Shown here piece by piece: positions 1 through 9,899 of a DNA stretch of 64,000 bases (its first letter is position 1; every line of letters starts with the position of its first letter). The position numbers and the translations under genes are program-made. Under the pieces are notes generated by a model. The model was not told the origin of the DNA, did no database searches, and saw only the letters and a program-made list of their open reading frames with translations. This stretch comes from Hamiltosporidium tvaerminnensis (Eukaryota; Microsporidia; Dubosqiidae): contig CM061251.1 of the NCBI GenBank assembly GCA_022605425.2, positions 217,001 through 281,000 on the forward strand. Reading direction: 5' to 3'.

Positions 1-82
1 TATTAGACCAGAAATTGTTCAACAATATTTAGATATTAAGAATTCTGGAAAAGAAATGAAAATGTTTAAGAAGACATTTTAA
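1..82 (+). CDS. 3' end of an unidentified gene (partial)
   Basis: Reading from base 2, an open frame of 26 codons runs in from the left edge and stops at the TAA at 80-82. It is rich in charged residues and ends in KMFKKTF, which looks like real coding sequence rather than random AT-rich DNA. It converges on uL13 about 400 bases away. The piece is too short to name the product; the basic C-terminus would suit a ribosomal or nucleic-acid-binding protein, but that is a guess. Confidence 0.4.
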   Translation, partial: IRPEIVQQYLDIKNSGKEMKMFKKTF

Positions 83-483
83 CGCATATTTTCAGAATCT
101 TTAGGATGAAATGCTTAAGAATCCCTTTGATATTTAATTTAATAATTTATTAAATTAGAATTAGTTATCTTTTCAGAAGGTTTTATGTAGAATAATTGAT
201 TTCATCGTCAAACAATTTAAATAAAATAATTTACATCAAAATATAAATATTTTTATCTAATTTTATCTAAAAATATTTTTTAAGATATTCATATTCATGT
301 TTGTTAAGGGTTACTTAAAAAGACACTAATTTGTATTTCTTTTTAAATTTTAGATTTTGAATTTCTTATAGACTTTACATCACAAAACTAATATTTTACC
401 GAATTTATAAAAAATTTAAAAAATAATATTTTGGAGATTGAAAAATTTTTAAAAAAAATAAAAAAATATAAAATCATGACGGT

Positions 484-1083
484 TTATTCAATCTTAGAAA
501 TAAGGTCATTTACTTCCCTTTGGAAAGCCACGGAAGAACGGATTTCATTGATTTCTTTTTGCTTTGCTTCCATTTCAGACTTCTTTCTTTGAATTATTGA
601 TTCTTGTTCTTTTCTAATCTCATCAAGTAATTTTCCATGCTTCCAACCTATTCTTGAGCAAAGTTGTCCAAAAGAACAAAACTTCTTATCTGGAAAGGTT
701 CTTCCTACTCCTCTCATAGCTTTTGGACACATCATAAATTCAGTATCAATTAAATCTTGAGGAATACCTTCGAAAATAGTAAGTCTGGAAAGTGCATTTT
801 TTCCTTTTTTAATTTGATATTGTACCATCCTTTTGACAACTCTGAAAAATAATTTGCTTGGTTCGTGATAATGGAATGGACCTCTTAGTGGATTAATTCT
901 TGATTTTTTTCTAAGATAATCTTTGTACCATTCGACTGCTTTTTTAAGTGATCGATTGAAGACAACAAGATCAGCATTTACAACTTTTATTGTATAACCT
1001 TCTAAAAGATGTTTTGCTATGAAGGAACCAAGTTTTCCTGCTATATGGTCTTTACCATCTACAACTATTTCTTTAGATATCAT
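484..1083 (-). CDS. RPL13A: 60S ribosomal protein uL13 (L13A/L16)
   Basis: A 199-aa protein of the large ribosomal subunit. The family signature is visible throughout: an N-terminal IVVDGKDHIAGKLGSFIAK strand-loop, RGPFHYHEPSKLFFRVVKRM in the middle (about residues 67-87), GKNALSRLTIFEGIP (about 94-108) and the Lys/Glu-rich C-terminal helix typical of eukaryotic uL13. Length matches the eukaryotic family (about 200 aa). The ATG follows a CCC run by four bases, the usual compact microsporidian gene start, and no intron is needed. It is transcribed leftward, convergent with the partial gene at the edge. Confidence 0.97.
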   Translation of the reverse strand: MISKEIVVDGKDHIAGKLGSFIAKHLLEGYTIKVVNADLVVFNRSLKKAVEWYKDYLRKKSRINPLRGPFHYHEPSKLFFRVVKRMVQYQIKKGKNALSRLTIFEGIPQDLIDTEFMMCPKAMRGVGRTFPDKKFCSFGQLCSRIGWKHGKLLDEIRKEQESIIQRKKSEMEAKQKEINEIRSSVAFQREVNDLISKIE

Positions 1084-1087
1084 TTAA

Positions 1088-1090
1088 GGG
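1088..1090 (-). promoter_or_regulatory. CCC start-proximal signal of uL13
   Basis: On the minus strand CCC lies four bases before the uL13 ATG, inside a T-rich stretch. It supports the start chosen and implies a leader of only a few bases. Confidence 0.6.
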
Positions 1091-1283
1091 TATTTTTTGC
1101 TAGAATATTTTTAAAAAAATATAAAAGAATAAAAATTAGCGGATGTAACGAAATCTGGGTTTTTTTATTTAAAATTGATTTTAACGATATAATAGATTTT
1201 AATAACGATGAAATTATTTTTTGTACAAAATAAAATAATTTTTTAAGTGAATAATATATTTTATTCTTTAATTACAATTATAG

Positions 1284-1985
1284 GTGGAGGGAGGATAACC
1301 ACATAAAAAACTTTCTGCTTTCAATGAGTATGTGAAATTGAAGTGATGGCTATTGTTTGGATTTTTAGTGGGAATAAAACCACACTACATCTTTGGTTCT
1401 TCCATGGGAATTTTATGAGGAGAAGAGGTCTAAGAAATGGAGAAACTTTTTCTACAAATTTATTTGTAGTTTTTTATGTAAGTAGAATGCAGACCGCAGC
1501 TAAAATAATAGGTAATTTCCATGTAAAAGCATGAAAACCTAGCCTTGCTCACTCGGGTTAGAAGACTTAGCGCCTGGGAGATATAAAAAATAAAACCCTT
1601 TAAAGCCAGGAGAGCTAGATGAAAAGTTATACCTGTTGGTATGACATTGCACTGTCTAGGTGGACACTATGTAAGTCTCTGAAATATATCTTAGCTAGAA
1701 GTTTATTGGGTTCAGAGTGTGTAGAGTAAGTAAAATGCTGCAAAATCTTAGTGGAGCCTAGAGTGGGTTCCGACCTTCGACAACACATCATGCAACGGAT
1801 ATTTACAATTTCGGGCAACTGCCTCGCCTATCAATTGGGTTCTACAGACTTTTTAGATGAAAGGCTTTGGAATCTAGGTATCGCTGGAGGTACTGATTGA
1901 GCGTTGGGGTATAAATTTTTTATGTTAAACCTAGAACTGCGTTAATGTCATTACAATAATCTAACCTTGTCACTGTTTTAAAAAA
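1284..1985 (+). repeat. 0.7-kb dispersed repeat, copy A
   Basis: This block begins GTGGAGGGAGGATAACC and ends near AACCTAGAACTGCGTTAATG plus a T/A-rich tail. It is one of seven related blocks in the window and is less AT-rich than its surroundings. A short frame (1343-1534) is shared in part with copy D, ending NGETFSTNLFVVF and then HVKA, but other copies do not keep it, so I do not call a gene. No terminal inverted repeat is visible. It fills most of the gap between uL13 and the ferredoxin gene. Confidence 0.7.
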
Positions 1986-2371
1986 AGGGGTGTTTAAAAA
2001 AATTTTCAAAGTCAAAAAAAATTCTAAGCCGAAAAAATGCAATAACAATTCATACGTTGACTATAAAAATAGACACAGTAAAAGAAAAAAGATATAAAGT
2101 CCACAAAATCTTCGATTATTGAATCATTTATTATTTATAAAAAAAAATTAAAATGATCTCATAATTCAAAATATGAAAAATCTCTTAAATAATGAAAACA
2201 GATTATTTAGAAAAAATATGACACAATGTAAAAAACATAAAGCAAACCAACCAAATTATAAATAATTTATAACCACCTAACCCTTTTGTTTTATCTTCAT
2301 TACATATATAATACATTACTTCTCGTATCTTTCTACCCCGTCACTTCAATATTATTATTCAAGACATTTAT

Positions 2372-2374
2372 CCC
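2372..2374 (+). promoter_or_regulatory. CCC signal before the ferredoxin ATG
   Basis: CCCTTGT lies directly before the ATG at 2379. It decides this start over upstream in-frame non-ATG codons. Confidence 0.6.
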
Positions 2375-2378
2375 TTGT

Positions 2379-2774
2379 ATGCTCAAAAATTTGGGTGGAT
2401 TTCCGTTTGAAAAGATAAAAAATACGATAAACGTTATTTTTAAACAATCAGAAAATACAAAAAACATAAAAGCACAACAAGGCGATACAATACTATCAAC
2501 AGCTCACAAAAACAATATAGACCTTGAAGGTGCATGTGAAGGTAATTTGGCGTGTTCAACATGCCATGTGATATTATCCAAACAACTTTATAATAAGTTG
2601 GATGAACCGACAGATAGAGAATATGATTTGCTGGACCAAGCATTTAGTCAGACTTCTACTTCTCGCCTTGGGTGTCAGCTAAAAATCGACGATCGTTATA
2701 CCAACGAAATTATTGTTTTACCGAGTGCAACACGAAATTTTTCTGTAGATGGATATAAACCAAAACCACATTGA
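2379..2774 (+). CDS. YAH1: adrenodoxin-type [2Fe-2S] ferredoxin (Yah1-like, mitosomal)
   Basis: A 131-aa vertebrate-type ferredoxin. The cluster ligands are Cys53, Cys59, Cys62 and Cys99 in the C-x5-C-x2-C-x36-C arrangement of adrenodoxins, within GACEGNLACSTCH. Further family features are the acidic DEPTDREYDLLDQA helix and SRLGCQLKI. In microsporidia this protein passes electrons to the Isu/Nfs1 Fe-S assembly machinery in the mitosome. The open frame extends upstream but without an ATG; the ATG at 2379 has a CCC signal just before it and is the likely start. Only a very short N-terminal extension precedes the domain, so any mitosomal targeting signal must be short or cryptic. Confidence 0.95.
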   Translation: MLKNLGGFPFEKIKNTINVIFKQSENTKNIKAQQGDTILSTAHKNNIDLEGACEGNLACSTCHVILSKQLYNKLDEPTDREYDLLDQAFSQTSTSRLGCQLKIDDRYTNEIIVLPSATRNFSVDGYKPKPH

Positions 2775-3602
2775 AAGTTTATAGAAGAGAGGAATCAGCA
2801 ATAAGGATACAAATTAGAAAGTACAATGTATTTATAGATTAAAGGTAACATAAAAGATCTAAAAAACGGCTGTATTAGTATTAAATGACTATATGGTAGT
2901 AATTTTATCTTAATACCTTTTGAATTATAATTTGTCTATAAAAGAGGTAGTAATTTGAAGGTGTTATTTATTAAATATTTATTTAGGTGAAGGGTTGTTA
3001 ATTTATGATTGTAAAGGTACATTTGTTTAAAATCTAATAGTAGAGAATAAAAGGGGTTTAAATGCACTTTCGAAGATTCGGTTTTTCTATTTAAAGGTAT
3101 ATTTGTTTAAAATCTAATAGTAGAGAATAAAAGGGTTTAAATGTATTTTTAAAATCAATTTGATGTAATTTAATTGTGATGTAATATTAAAAGTTTATTG
3201 ATTAAATAGTAACGAATATTTTTAAAAAATTAAATTTTAAGATTACTTCATTGATATAAATAGAAGTTAAAAAACATGAAAATATATTAAAAGAATTCAT
3301 TAAAATTAATTATTAGATAAATAAATTTGATTTTAATATAATTACTGATAAGAAATTATTATTGAAAATATAAATTATTAGATAAATAAATTTGATTTCA
3401 ATAACTATAATTAGTGATAAGAAATTATCATTAAAAATCTTAAGTATAGAAATAACATGATATTTGAATAAGAGTAAATATAATAAAAAGAGAATATAAA
3501 GTAATTATAAAGAGATATAAGTTTAAAAGAAGGTGGAGATAAGCTAATATAAAGTTATTGTTTGTATGGAAAGGGGTCATTTATTAAGAGCAATAGTACA
3601 GC
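2775..3602. repeat. AT-rich intergenic stretch with two tandem duplications
   Basis: No gene is visible between ferredoxin and the CutA-like gene. About 80 bases starting at 3013 are repeated from 3093 (TTTAAAATCTAATAGTAGAG in both). A second duplication of about 65 bases, with TATTAGATAAATAAATTTGA at 3311 and 3376, lies further right. Confidence 0.6.
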
Positions 3603-3920
3603 TTATACTTGTCTGGTAGCTTCTTTCATCCAGCGCTTGTATTTTCTAGTAACATAATCAAGTTTATAGCAAATAAACTGTGGTGTCTCATATGAATGGA
3701 GTCGAGAAATGATTTTTTCAATTTTTAAAATTAATTTTCTAAACGTTTTTATACTTAAAAGAATTTCTTCTGAGGATTCTAGGTTTCCTTTCCATGGATA
3801 TGAAGATTTTATTTTGTATTCTTGTATACAGGCAACTAATTGCTTGGTGAAAAGTTCACTTTTTATTTTTTCAGCTTCTTCTTCATCTTTAACTGTTATT
3901 TGTATTATTACTGGTGTCAT
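3603..3920 (-). CDS. CutA1-like protein
   Basis: A 105-aa protein matching the small trimeric CutA1 family in length and motifs: QLVACIQ near residues 27-33, SYPWKGNLESSEEILLSIKT (40-59), the signature HSYETPQ (75-81), and a C-terminal YKRWMKEAT helix. The family is described as divalent-cation tolerance proteins, but its biochemical role in eukaryotes is unsettled. There is no signal peptide or transit peptide, so a cytosolic protein is expected. CCCC lies nine bases before the ATG. Its presence in a reduced parasite genome is notable. Confidence 0.85.
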   Translation of the reverse strand: MTPVIIQITVKDEEEAEKIKSELFTKQLVACIQEYKIKSSYPWKGNLESSEEILLSIKTFRKLILKIEKIISRLHSYETPQFICYKLDYVTRKYKRWMKEATRQV

Positions 3921-3929
3921 TTTATTTTT

Positions 3930-3933
3930 GGGG
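3930..3933 (-). promoter_or_regulatory. CCCC signal of the CutA-like gene
   Basis: CCCC followed by AAAAATAAA and the ATG on the minus strand; it fixes the start at 3920. Confidence 0.55.
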
Positions 3934-4418
3934 CAATTTTATATTTTTAGGTAAATTTGTTGGTGAAAAAAAGAAAATTTGTTTTGAATAATTTAAAAGC
4001 GATATTGTGCAGTAAAATCTTTCGAATTTTAGTTTTTAAAATATATAAATGCAAATTATGAAAACTACAATAAAATTATTAAAAATATTTGAGTTTTTAT
4101 TCAAATATTTTATAAGGAAAAGTTTTTTAAATAAAAATTCTACAAATTTAATTTATCATTAATAGTTTATGGTTTAATATCATTAAAATATTTGCATTTT
4201 ATACAATAAATTTTTTGTAAATATTAGCTATAAAAATATATTAATGAAATAGGATGGAAAAGTATATATTCTATCTTTGGATAATATATTTCCTAAAATG
4301 AAATAAAGATCCAAACTTTAAGTATTTTTTTAAATATTGATAAAAGCTAAATAAATTAAGATATTAAATAAATTAAATAACAGTATTTTATAATAAAAAA
4401 AAGTTAATCATTTTTAGT

Positions 4419-4640
4419 ATTAAATTCAATTATATTAATGAAACAGGTATTTGTATGCGTGTCTTATATAAAGAAGATTTAAATTTTTTATTATTAAATT
4501 TAATTATATTAATGAAACAGGAATTTGTATGCGTGCCTTATATAAAGAAGATTTAAATTTTTTATTATTAAATTCAATTATATTAATTAAATAAGAAATT
4601 ACATATATGTCTTTATAAAGAAGATTTAAATTTTTTATTA
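4419..4640. repeat. 74-bp tandem repeat, three copies
   Basis: The unit starts ATTAAATTCAATTATATTAA and contains TATAAAGAAGATTTAAATTT. Copies start at 4419, 4493 and 4567; the third is the most divergent. It is non-coding. The rest of 3921-4960 shows nothing recognisable. Confidence 0.7.
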
Positions 4641-4959
4641 GTAAATTTACTTTGATTATCTATTCATTTAAAGTTGAAAAAATCTTTACTATGAATCTTT
4701 TATATGAAGTCTAAAAGGCAATTAATACTTAAAAAAAATTACATTTTAAATTAAAAAAAACAGAATCTTGTTTTAAAAACATGTAATTGTAGATAATAAA
4801 TAAAATCTGATGGATACTAAAAAATCACAGGAAAAAGCATCATAAAATAATTATCTCTTAATGGTAAAAAATATACTCAGCAATACAACCTAAACCGAGC
4901 TTTTGTTGAATTGTATGTCGTATTTCATATTGACTTCTCTTCTTATTCTGAATCCTTTG

Positions 4960-5060
4960 CTGAATTTTACCCTGACCAAAAGTAAAATCTAGCAGATCAT
5001 CGCATCTACTAAATCGTATGGAATCGCAAAAATGTCCGTATTTATTCTTTTTTAAATCGG
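4960..5060 (-). repeat. hairpin-bearing short repeat, copy 1
   Basis: On the minus strand this carries an ATTTTAC...GTAAAAT hairpin with the loop TTTTGGTCAGG, preceded by CGATTTAGTAGATGCGATGA. Related blocks lie at 23880-24110 and 45470-45705. No coding potential is visible. The following stretch to 6150 holds poly-A and CT-rich tracts (5281-5390) and no gene. Confidence 0.45.
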
Positions 5061-6151
5061 TTTCAATATATATTTTGTGATAACTTAAAATTTTTAAATA
5101 AAAAAAACAATTTTAAACCGAAAAAAATTTAAATAAATTAAAAAAATATATTAAAACCGATTTAAAAAGAATAAAAAAAAGAAAACGAAAAAAATTATAA
5201 AAAATTATAAAAAAGAATGAATTAATAAAAATTAGAAAAATATTACGAAAAATTAGCATTAAATAATAAAAAAATTTTAAATTTTATTACTTTTTTTTTC
5301 TCTTTTTCTTTTTTTCTTTTATTCTAATTTTATTACATTTGTCTTCTCTTTTATTTTTTCTACTTTTCTTTTATTACTGACACTTTGTATTTTAAACCAA
5401 AGTCTAAAATTTGAAAATTTTAAAATATAAAGAAAAATAAGACATAAGTTACTAAAAATACAGTTTAAATCAAAGGGTTTCAAAAAAGTATATTATTTTC
5501 CTTTTATATACAGGCATGTACTCCAAATTATGTAGCTTAACAGAGAATATAATAAAGAACAACGATGGAATATAAGAAAATATCGAAAAAAAAATGAGTA
5601 AAAGATTAATAAGAAATTCTTCGAAACCCAAGCATTTAGAATATTATAATTTAATTGAAAAGAGGAAATTTTTAAATTTTACTTTTAAATACGAAGATAT
5701 TGATCAGGGGTCTGGGACAACGGCACTTTAATATAGCTTTTTTATTTCTTGACGGGAGAGGCAGAGTAAAATATGACAATAAATAAAGAAACTTCTGACA
5801 CGAAATTCTAATTTATTTATATATTTTAATTAACAAAAAAAAATTATTTGATATAAAAATCGCTCTTACAATCTTTTTAAAATAAAAAACGATCAAATAC
5901 CTAAAAAGCATTGGTTACGAACGCTAAAGAGATATAAATTTCAAGATTTAATACTTTCACATTTAAATGTAAATAAATATCAAATTATTAAAAAAGATAG
6001 CGAATACCAATTAGGGAAATATTTTTTAAGGAAAGTTTAGATTATTTTATAAAAATAATAAATAAAGTTTAAAATACTTTTTTTCTAATATTAAATAGAG
6101 AATTTTAAAAAAGTAAAATATTTATTTAAATTCGAATTACAATTTGTCTAA

Positions 6152-6400
6152 TGGTCTAGATGTTAATACTTACAAGAGGCGGGTTCGGTTTCTGGTATTA
6201 TACACTCTTCTTTCTTTTAAATTAGAGAATTTCGTTAAGATGTTAATACTTACAAGAGGCGGGTTCGGTTTCTGGTATTATATACTCTTTTTTCTTTTAA
6301 ATTAGAGAATTTCGTTAAGATTTAATACTTACAAGAGGCGGGTTCGGTTTCTGGTATTATATACTCTTTTTTCTTTTAAATTAGAGAATTTCGTTGAGAT
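6152..6400 (+). repeat. 80-bp triplicated unit with tRNA-like Pol III boxes
   Basis: Three units start at 6159, 6239 and 6319. Each carries GGTTCGGTTTC, close to a Pol III B box, and AATACTTACAAGAGGCGGG. Only the first unit is preceded by TGGTCTAGATG (6152-6162), which fits the A-box pattern. A-to-B spacing is about 30 bases, shorter than in a normal tRNA, and the T-stem does not pair well. TAATACT and GGTATTA within each unit can form a 7-bp stem. It resembles a decayed or deleted tRNA gene that was tandemly copied, not a working tRNA. Confidence 0.45.
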
Positions 6401-6599
6401 AACAAACTAACCATTCAAAATAAATATATTTGAATATACTAAGTATAACAAAGCGGCTTAAATTTTCTCGTAGATTGTGTTTCATTTTAAGTAAAAGAAA
6501 CAAGCTAAATAAATATTTATTATAATTAAAGTAGTTAAAATATGGTAAAATGTTTACGAATAGTCTATAATATTTAAAAAAACATTTCAGGAAATCATA

Positions 6600-7720
6600 G
6601 ACAGGGGATATCCTTGTAAACTACCAATATAGGTGTAACTCGTCCGGAACTAGCTGATTCTTTTAATTAGATTATGTAGGACGTGTAGTATTTAGTCAAA
6701 GATAAGGTCCACATCAGACTAAGATGTAAAAAGCGACTGTGCCTATCTAGTTCTAGACTTAAAAGAGGCTCTTTGGTGTTGAGATGAAAGGCAAATGTAT
6801 GCATTTGTCCCTCTTGAATTACCTGTCATAAAAACACGAAATATTCACTGGTAGAACATAAATCATTAAGATTAAAACTGATAATAACCCGTACCTTGCA
6901 CCCATAATGGAAATACTGATGTTAAAAATAGGTTTGCAGTAGAAATAAAAGAGAATTTAGAAAAAAAATAACTGGCGAATTTATATAACTAAAATATAAA
7001 ACAGAAAACAACATCCAGGTTTAATATGTTGGGAATAGTAAGTTAGTAGTTCTTAGTGATTCCGAAAATTGTTCAATAAAAGAAACTTACGTTCATGCTC
7101 TAAATGGTTTCCGTTACATTCAAGACGAAATATTATATACGATACAGACACAAAGCCATCATCGTTTAAATTATTAAAATTTAGTAAAAAATTTGGTAAT
7201 AAAGACTGAAAACGTTTTTGATTTACTGTACTTAATGTCATTAGTAGATCATAAGGCTATTTTTTTTAGTTTTTTATCAATAAATATAAGTTGATTTTCA
7301 TAACGAAATAGAGTTACTCGGTTGAAAAAATGAATATAAAGAAAAACGAAATAAACCTTCATAAAAACCGAACTTAAAATATGGAATAATAACTTGAAAA
7401 TGTTTTTCTTGGATATTAAATAAAATTTTCTACTAATAGAAGTTGTGGTGAATTGACAAGATTCGCTTCGAATTTTTGAAACCAAAATCTAAGGAAGTAT
7501 ATTTTTTAGTCTAAGCAGCGGGGTTTTTTTCATAAATGTATTGTTAGATAATTCATGTATGTAATTTGAGATGTTATTGTAACTAGATTCTATAAAATTT
7601 ATCCCACAAAGATTTAAATTTCAGTAGAACGGAGAAAGCCTTCAGTCATTGGTATTCAAAAAACGGTCAAACAATGTATCTTGGTTAAACAAAGAGTCTA
7701 GCTCAAGATAAAAAGCTTAT
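6600..7720 (+). mobile_element. decayed LINE copy (relic 1)
   Basis: This aligns by eye to the coding strand of the minus-strand element at 41566-43070. The segment from TAGGTGTAACTCGTCCGGAA through AAGATGTAAAAAGCG matches the region encoding LEPADFSKLDD...GCKER, and TCTAAGGAAGTAT near 7485 matches the KLRKYD region. Many substitutions and stops are present, so it is not functional. Gaps in similarity exist between these blocks. It runs toward the repeat-protein gene. Confidence 0.6.
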
Positions 7721-8016
7721 TACTGCCAGTAAAAGACGTCATGAATGAAATACAAGGGCGTAAGAATACGAAAAACACGTACGTTACTAGTTATAGACTT
7801 CAATAAGAAATAAGGTACTAAACCAACAAATACCAAAATTAATGAACATAAACATACGAGCAAGACAGAAATCAAAAAAATTGACCCAAAAAGTAGAAAA
7901 GGCGTAAAATATAAAGGACAGATGAAATGAAATTCTAAAGAGGTAGAAAAATGCAAGCAAAAAAAGAACATAAAATTTACCGAAAAAATAACTTTTATTT
8001 TACTTTTTTTAAAAAA

Positions 8017-9864
8017 TTAATTTTTTAATTTTCTTTTTAAATAAGAGGTATTTTTACGAATAGATTTGTTATACCGTGTTATTCTATTAAAAAACGACAT
8101 TTTATGGTTTTCTTCGAAAACTCGATTCAAAATTTTTAATTCAGTAGTTCTACTGCAAATATTTTTAAATGGATTCAATTTTAAGAATTTTCTCGACATT
8201 TCTTCAATCCTATTAAAGATTGTAGGATAGTCCAAAGTACAGTCGTTTCTATACATATAAAAAATAAGATTTAAATAATCAATTATATTAAAAAGCGACG
8301 TTTCAAAATCCTTGTTTTCTGATGATGCATTCTCAATGTAAAGAAATACTATAGAATATAAAAAATTATAGTAGGTAAATAATATATGCACATTTGACCT
8401 GGGATGTAATATTAGCATAGATTTATTTTCGTCAAAAAAATTAATATTATCCATAAATTCAGGAATCATTTCAAGGTTTTCTTGTTTAACTTGATCTGAA
8501 ATATTATCGAGCGAGCAAACTAGTTCCTGTATTGCATAATTAAAAATTAATAAACGTTCAAAATATTTATTAGTATATAAAATTTCAATGTTAGTCTTTT
8601 GCCCACCTTGTAATTCTTTGTATGAGTCTTCAACAATAAATATAAGCAAAAATGTAGGAAATATTGAGTTGAAATTCAGAAAATTATATGAATTTTTCGA
8701 TTCGAACATTAAATTTAAAACGGACTCAAACTGGGGAAACAAATGAAATATTTTCTTGCGAGAATTAATAGAAAATATTCGTCTTAAGAATTTTGAAACA
8801 ATTAGATTCATTTTTGATATATCAGATTTAAAGTCTTCAATATTGTATATATTTATTTCTACGAACAAAGAGATATGTTGCTTCAGATATATAAGAAAAT
8901 CCTTAACAATTTCCTCTGCATATATACCAAGGATTATTTCTTCGAAATTCATTAAAAGATTTTTTTTGTCAATCTTATTGAGCTCTTCCAATAGTTTTTG
9001 CAGCCAAAAGAATATTAAATTTAAATTATTATTTTCAAACGTCTTGTCTTTTAAAAATGCTTTTGAATTACATATACTTTTAGCCAAATTTAAATTTGGT
9101 TTTTTTTTTAGAATTTCAGATATTTTTGATAAAAAATATTCGTGTTTTTTATCATCATTAAAGTCATATATTCTTTCTATTTCTTCTTCATTAGAAGAAA
9201 GAAAGTCGTCGACTGTTTCAGTTTTATCATCATTAAAGTCATATATTCTTTCTATTTCTTCTTCATTAGAAGAAAGAAAGTCGTCGACTGTTTCAGTTTT
9301 ATCATCATTAAAGTCATATATTCTTTCTATTTCTTCTTCATTAGAAGAAAGATAGTCGTCGACTGTTTCAGTTTTATCATCATTAAAGTCATATATTCTT
9401 TCTATTTCTTCTTCATTAGAAGAAAGATAGTCGTCGACTGTTTCAGTTTTATCATCATTAAAGTCATATATTCTTTCTATTTCTTCTTCATTAGAAGAAA
9501 GATAGTCGTCGACTGTTTCAGTTTTATTATGTTTAAATTCCAAACATTTTTCCTTTTTAATTTGATACATTTTTTCCATATCCGAACTGCCAATATATTT
9601 TCCCTCTTTTTTATTTCGCCATACTAATACGTTATTTTTGCTCAATGAGAGAATAGAAGGTGTTTTATTGTCATCAACACCAGTATTTTTACTAAATCGA
9701 TTATTTTTTATATACGTTTCGAGTGGTTTAATTTCGTTAATATTATCTATATATGGTGTTTGTCGAATTCTTCTATATTCTAAGAATCTTTTTCTTCTGA
9801 TTACCGTAGTATTTGAACTCAATAGAAACAATGGTAAAACGATTGGTAAAAACAAATGCTTCAT
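8017..9864 (-). CDS. secreted protein with five 25-residue repeats
   Basis: A 615-aa protein with an N-terminal hydrophobic signal (residues 1-20, LFLPIVLPLFLL core). Residues 114-238 hold five copies of an acidic 25-residue unit, KTETVDDYLSSNEEEIERIY followed by DFNDD, encoded by an exact 75-bp DNA period. The last two units have F for Y in DDYL. The rest is rich in Leu, Ile, Asn and Lys, probably helical, with no family I recognise. The ATG is preceded only by CC, not a full CCC signal. A parasite surface or exported protein is the natural inference; there is no second membrane span or obvious anchor. Confidence 0.8.
   Translation of the reverse strand: MKHLFLPIVLPLFLLSSNTTVIRRKRFLEYRRIRQTPYIDNINEIKPLETYIKNNRFSKNTGVDDNKTPSILSLSKNNVLVWRNKKEGKYIGSSDMEKMYQIKKEKCLEFKHNKTETVDDYLSSNEEEIERIYDFNDDKTETVDDYLSSNEEEIERIYDFNDDKTETVDDYLSSNEEEIERIYDFNDDKTETVDDFLSSNEEEIERIYDFNDDKTETVDDFLSSNEEEIERIYDFNDDKKHEYFLSKISEILKKKPNLNLAKSICNSKAFLKDKTFENNNLNLIFFWLQKLLEELNKIDKKNLLMNFEEIILGIYAEEIVKDFLIYLKQHISLFVEINIYNIEDFKSDISKMNLIVSKFLRRIFSINSRKKIFHLFPQFESVLNLMFESKNSYNFLNFNSIFPTFLLIFIVEDSYKELQGGQKTNIEILYTNKYFERLLIFNYAIQELVCSLDNISDQVKQENLEMIPEFMDNINFFDENKSMLILHPRSNVHILFTYYNFLYSIVFLYIENASSENKDFETSLFNIIDYLNLIFYMYRNDCTLDYPTIFNRIEEMSRKFLKLNPFKNICSRTTELKILNRVFEENHKMSFFNRITRYNKSIRKNTSYLKRKLKN
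9151..9525 (-). repeat. in-frame 75-bp tandem repeat, five copies
   Basis: The unit starts ATCATCATTAAAGTCATATA on the plus strand at 9151, 9226, 9301, 9376 and 9451. Copies are nearly identical; the main difference is gaaagtcgt versus gatagtcgt, giving Phe or Tyr. This points to recent expansion or gene conversion within the secreted-protein gene. Confidence 0.95.
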
Positions 9865-9899
9865 ATGGTTTACTTTGAAATTTTATTTAAATAGATGAT

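Noticed and set aside
1343-1534. 63-codon frame within repeat copy A.
   Set aside because: Partly shared with copy D (60 codons) but broken in copies B, C, E and F; no start signal. Treated as part of the repeat.
6121-6240. A functional tRNA gene.
   Set aside because: A-to-B spacing is too short, the T stem mismatches and no cloverleaf acceptor stem spans the boxes.
7720-7971. 83-codon hydrophobic minus-strand frame.
   Set aside because: Lies at the edge of LINE relic 1, with Phe/Leu-rich composition typical of AT-rich reverse frames and no start signal.
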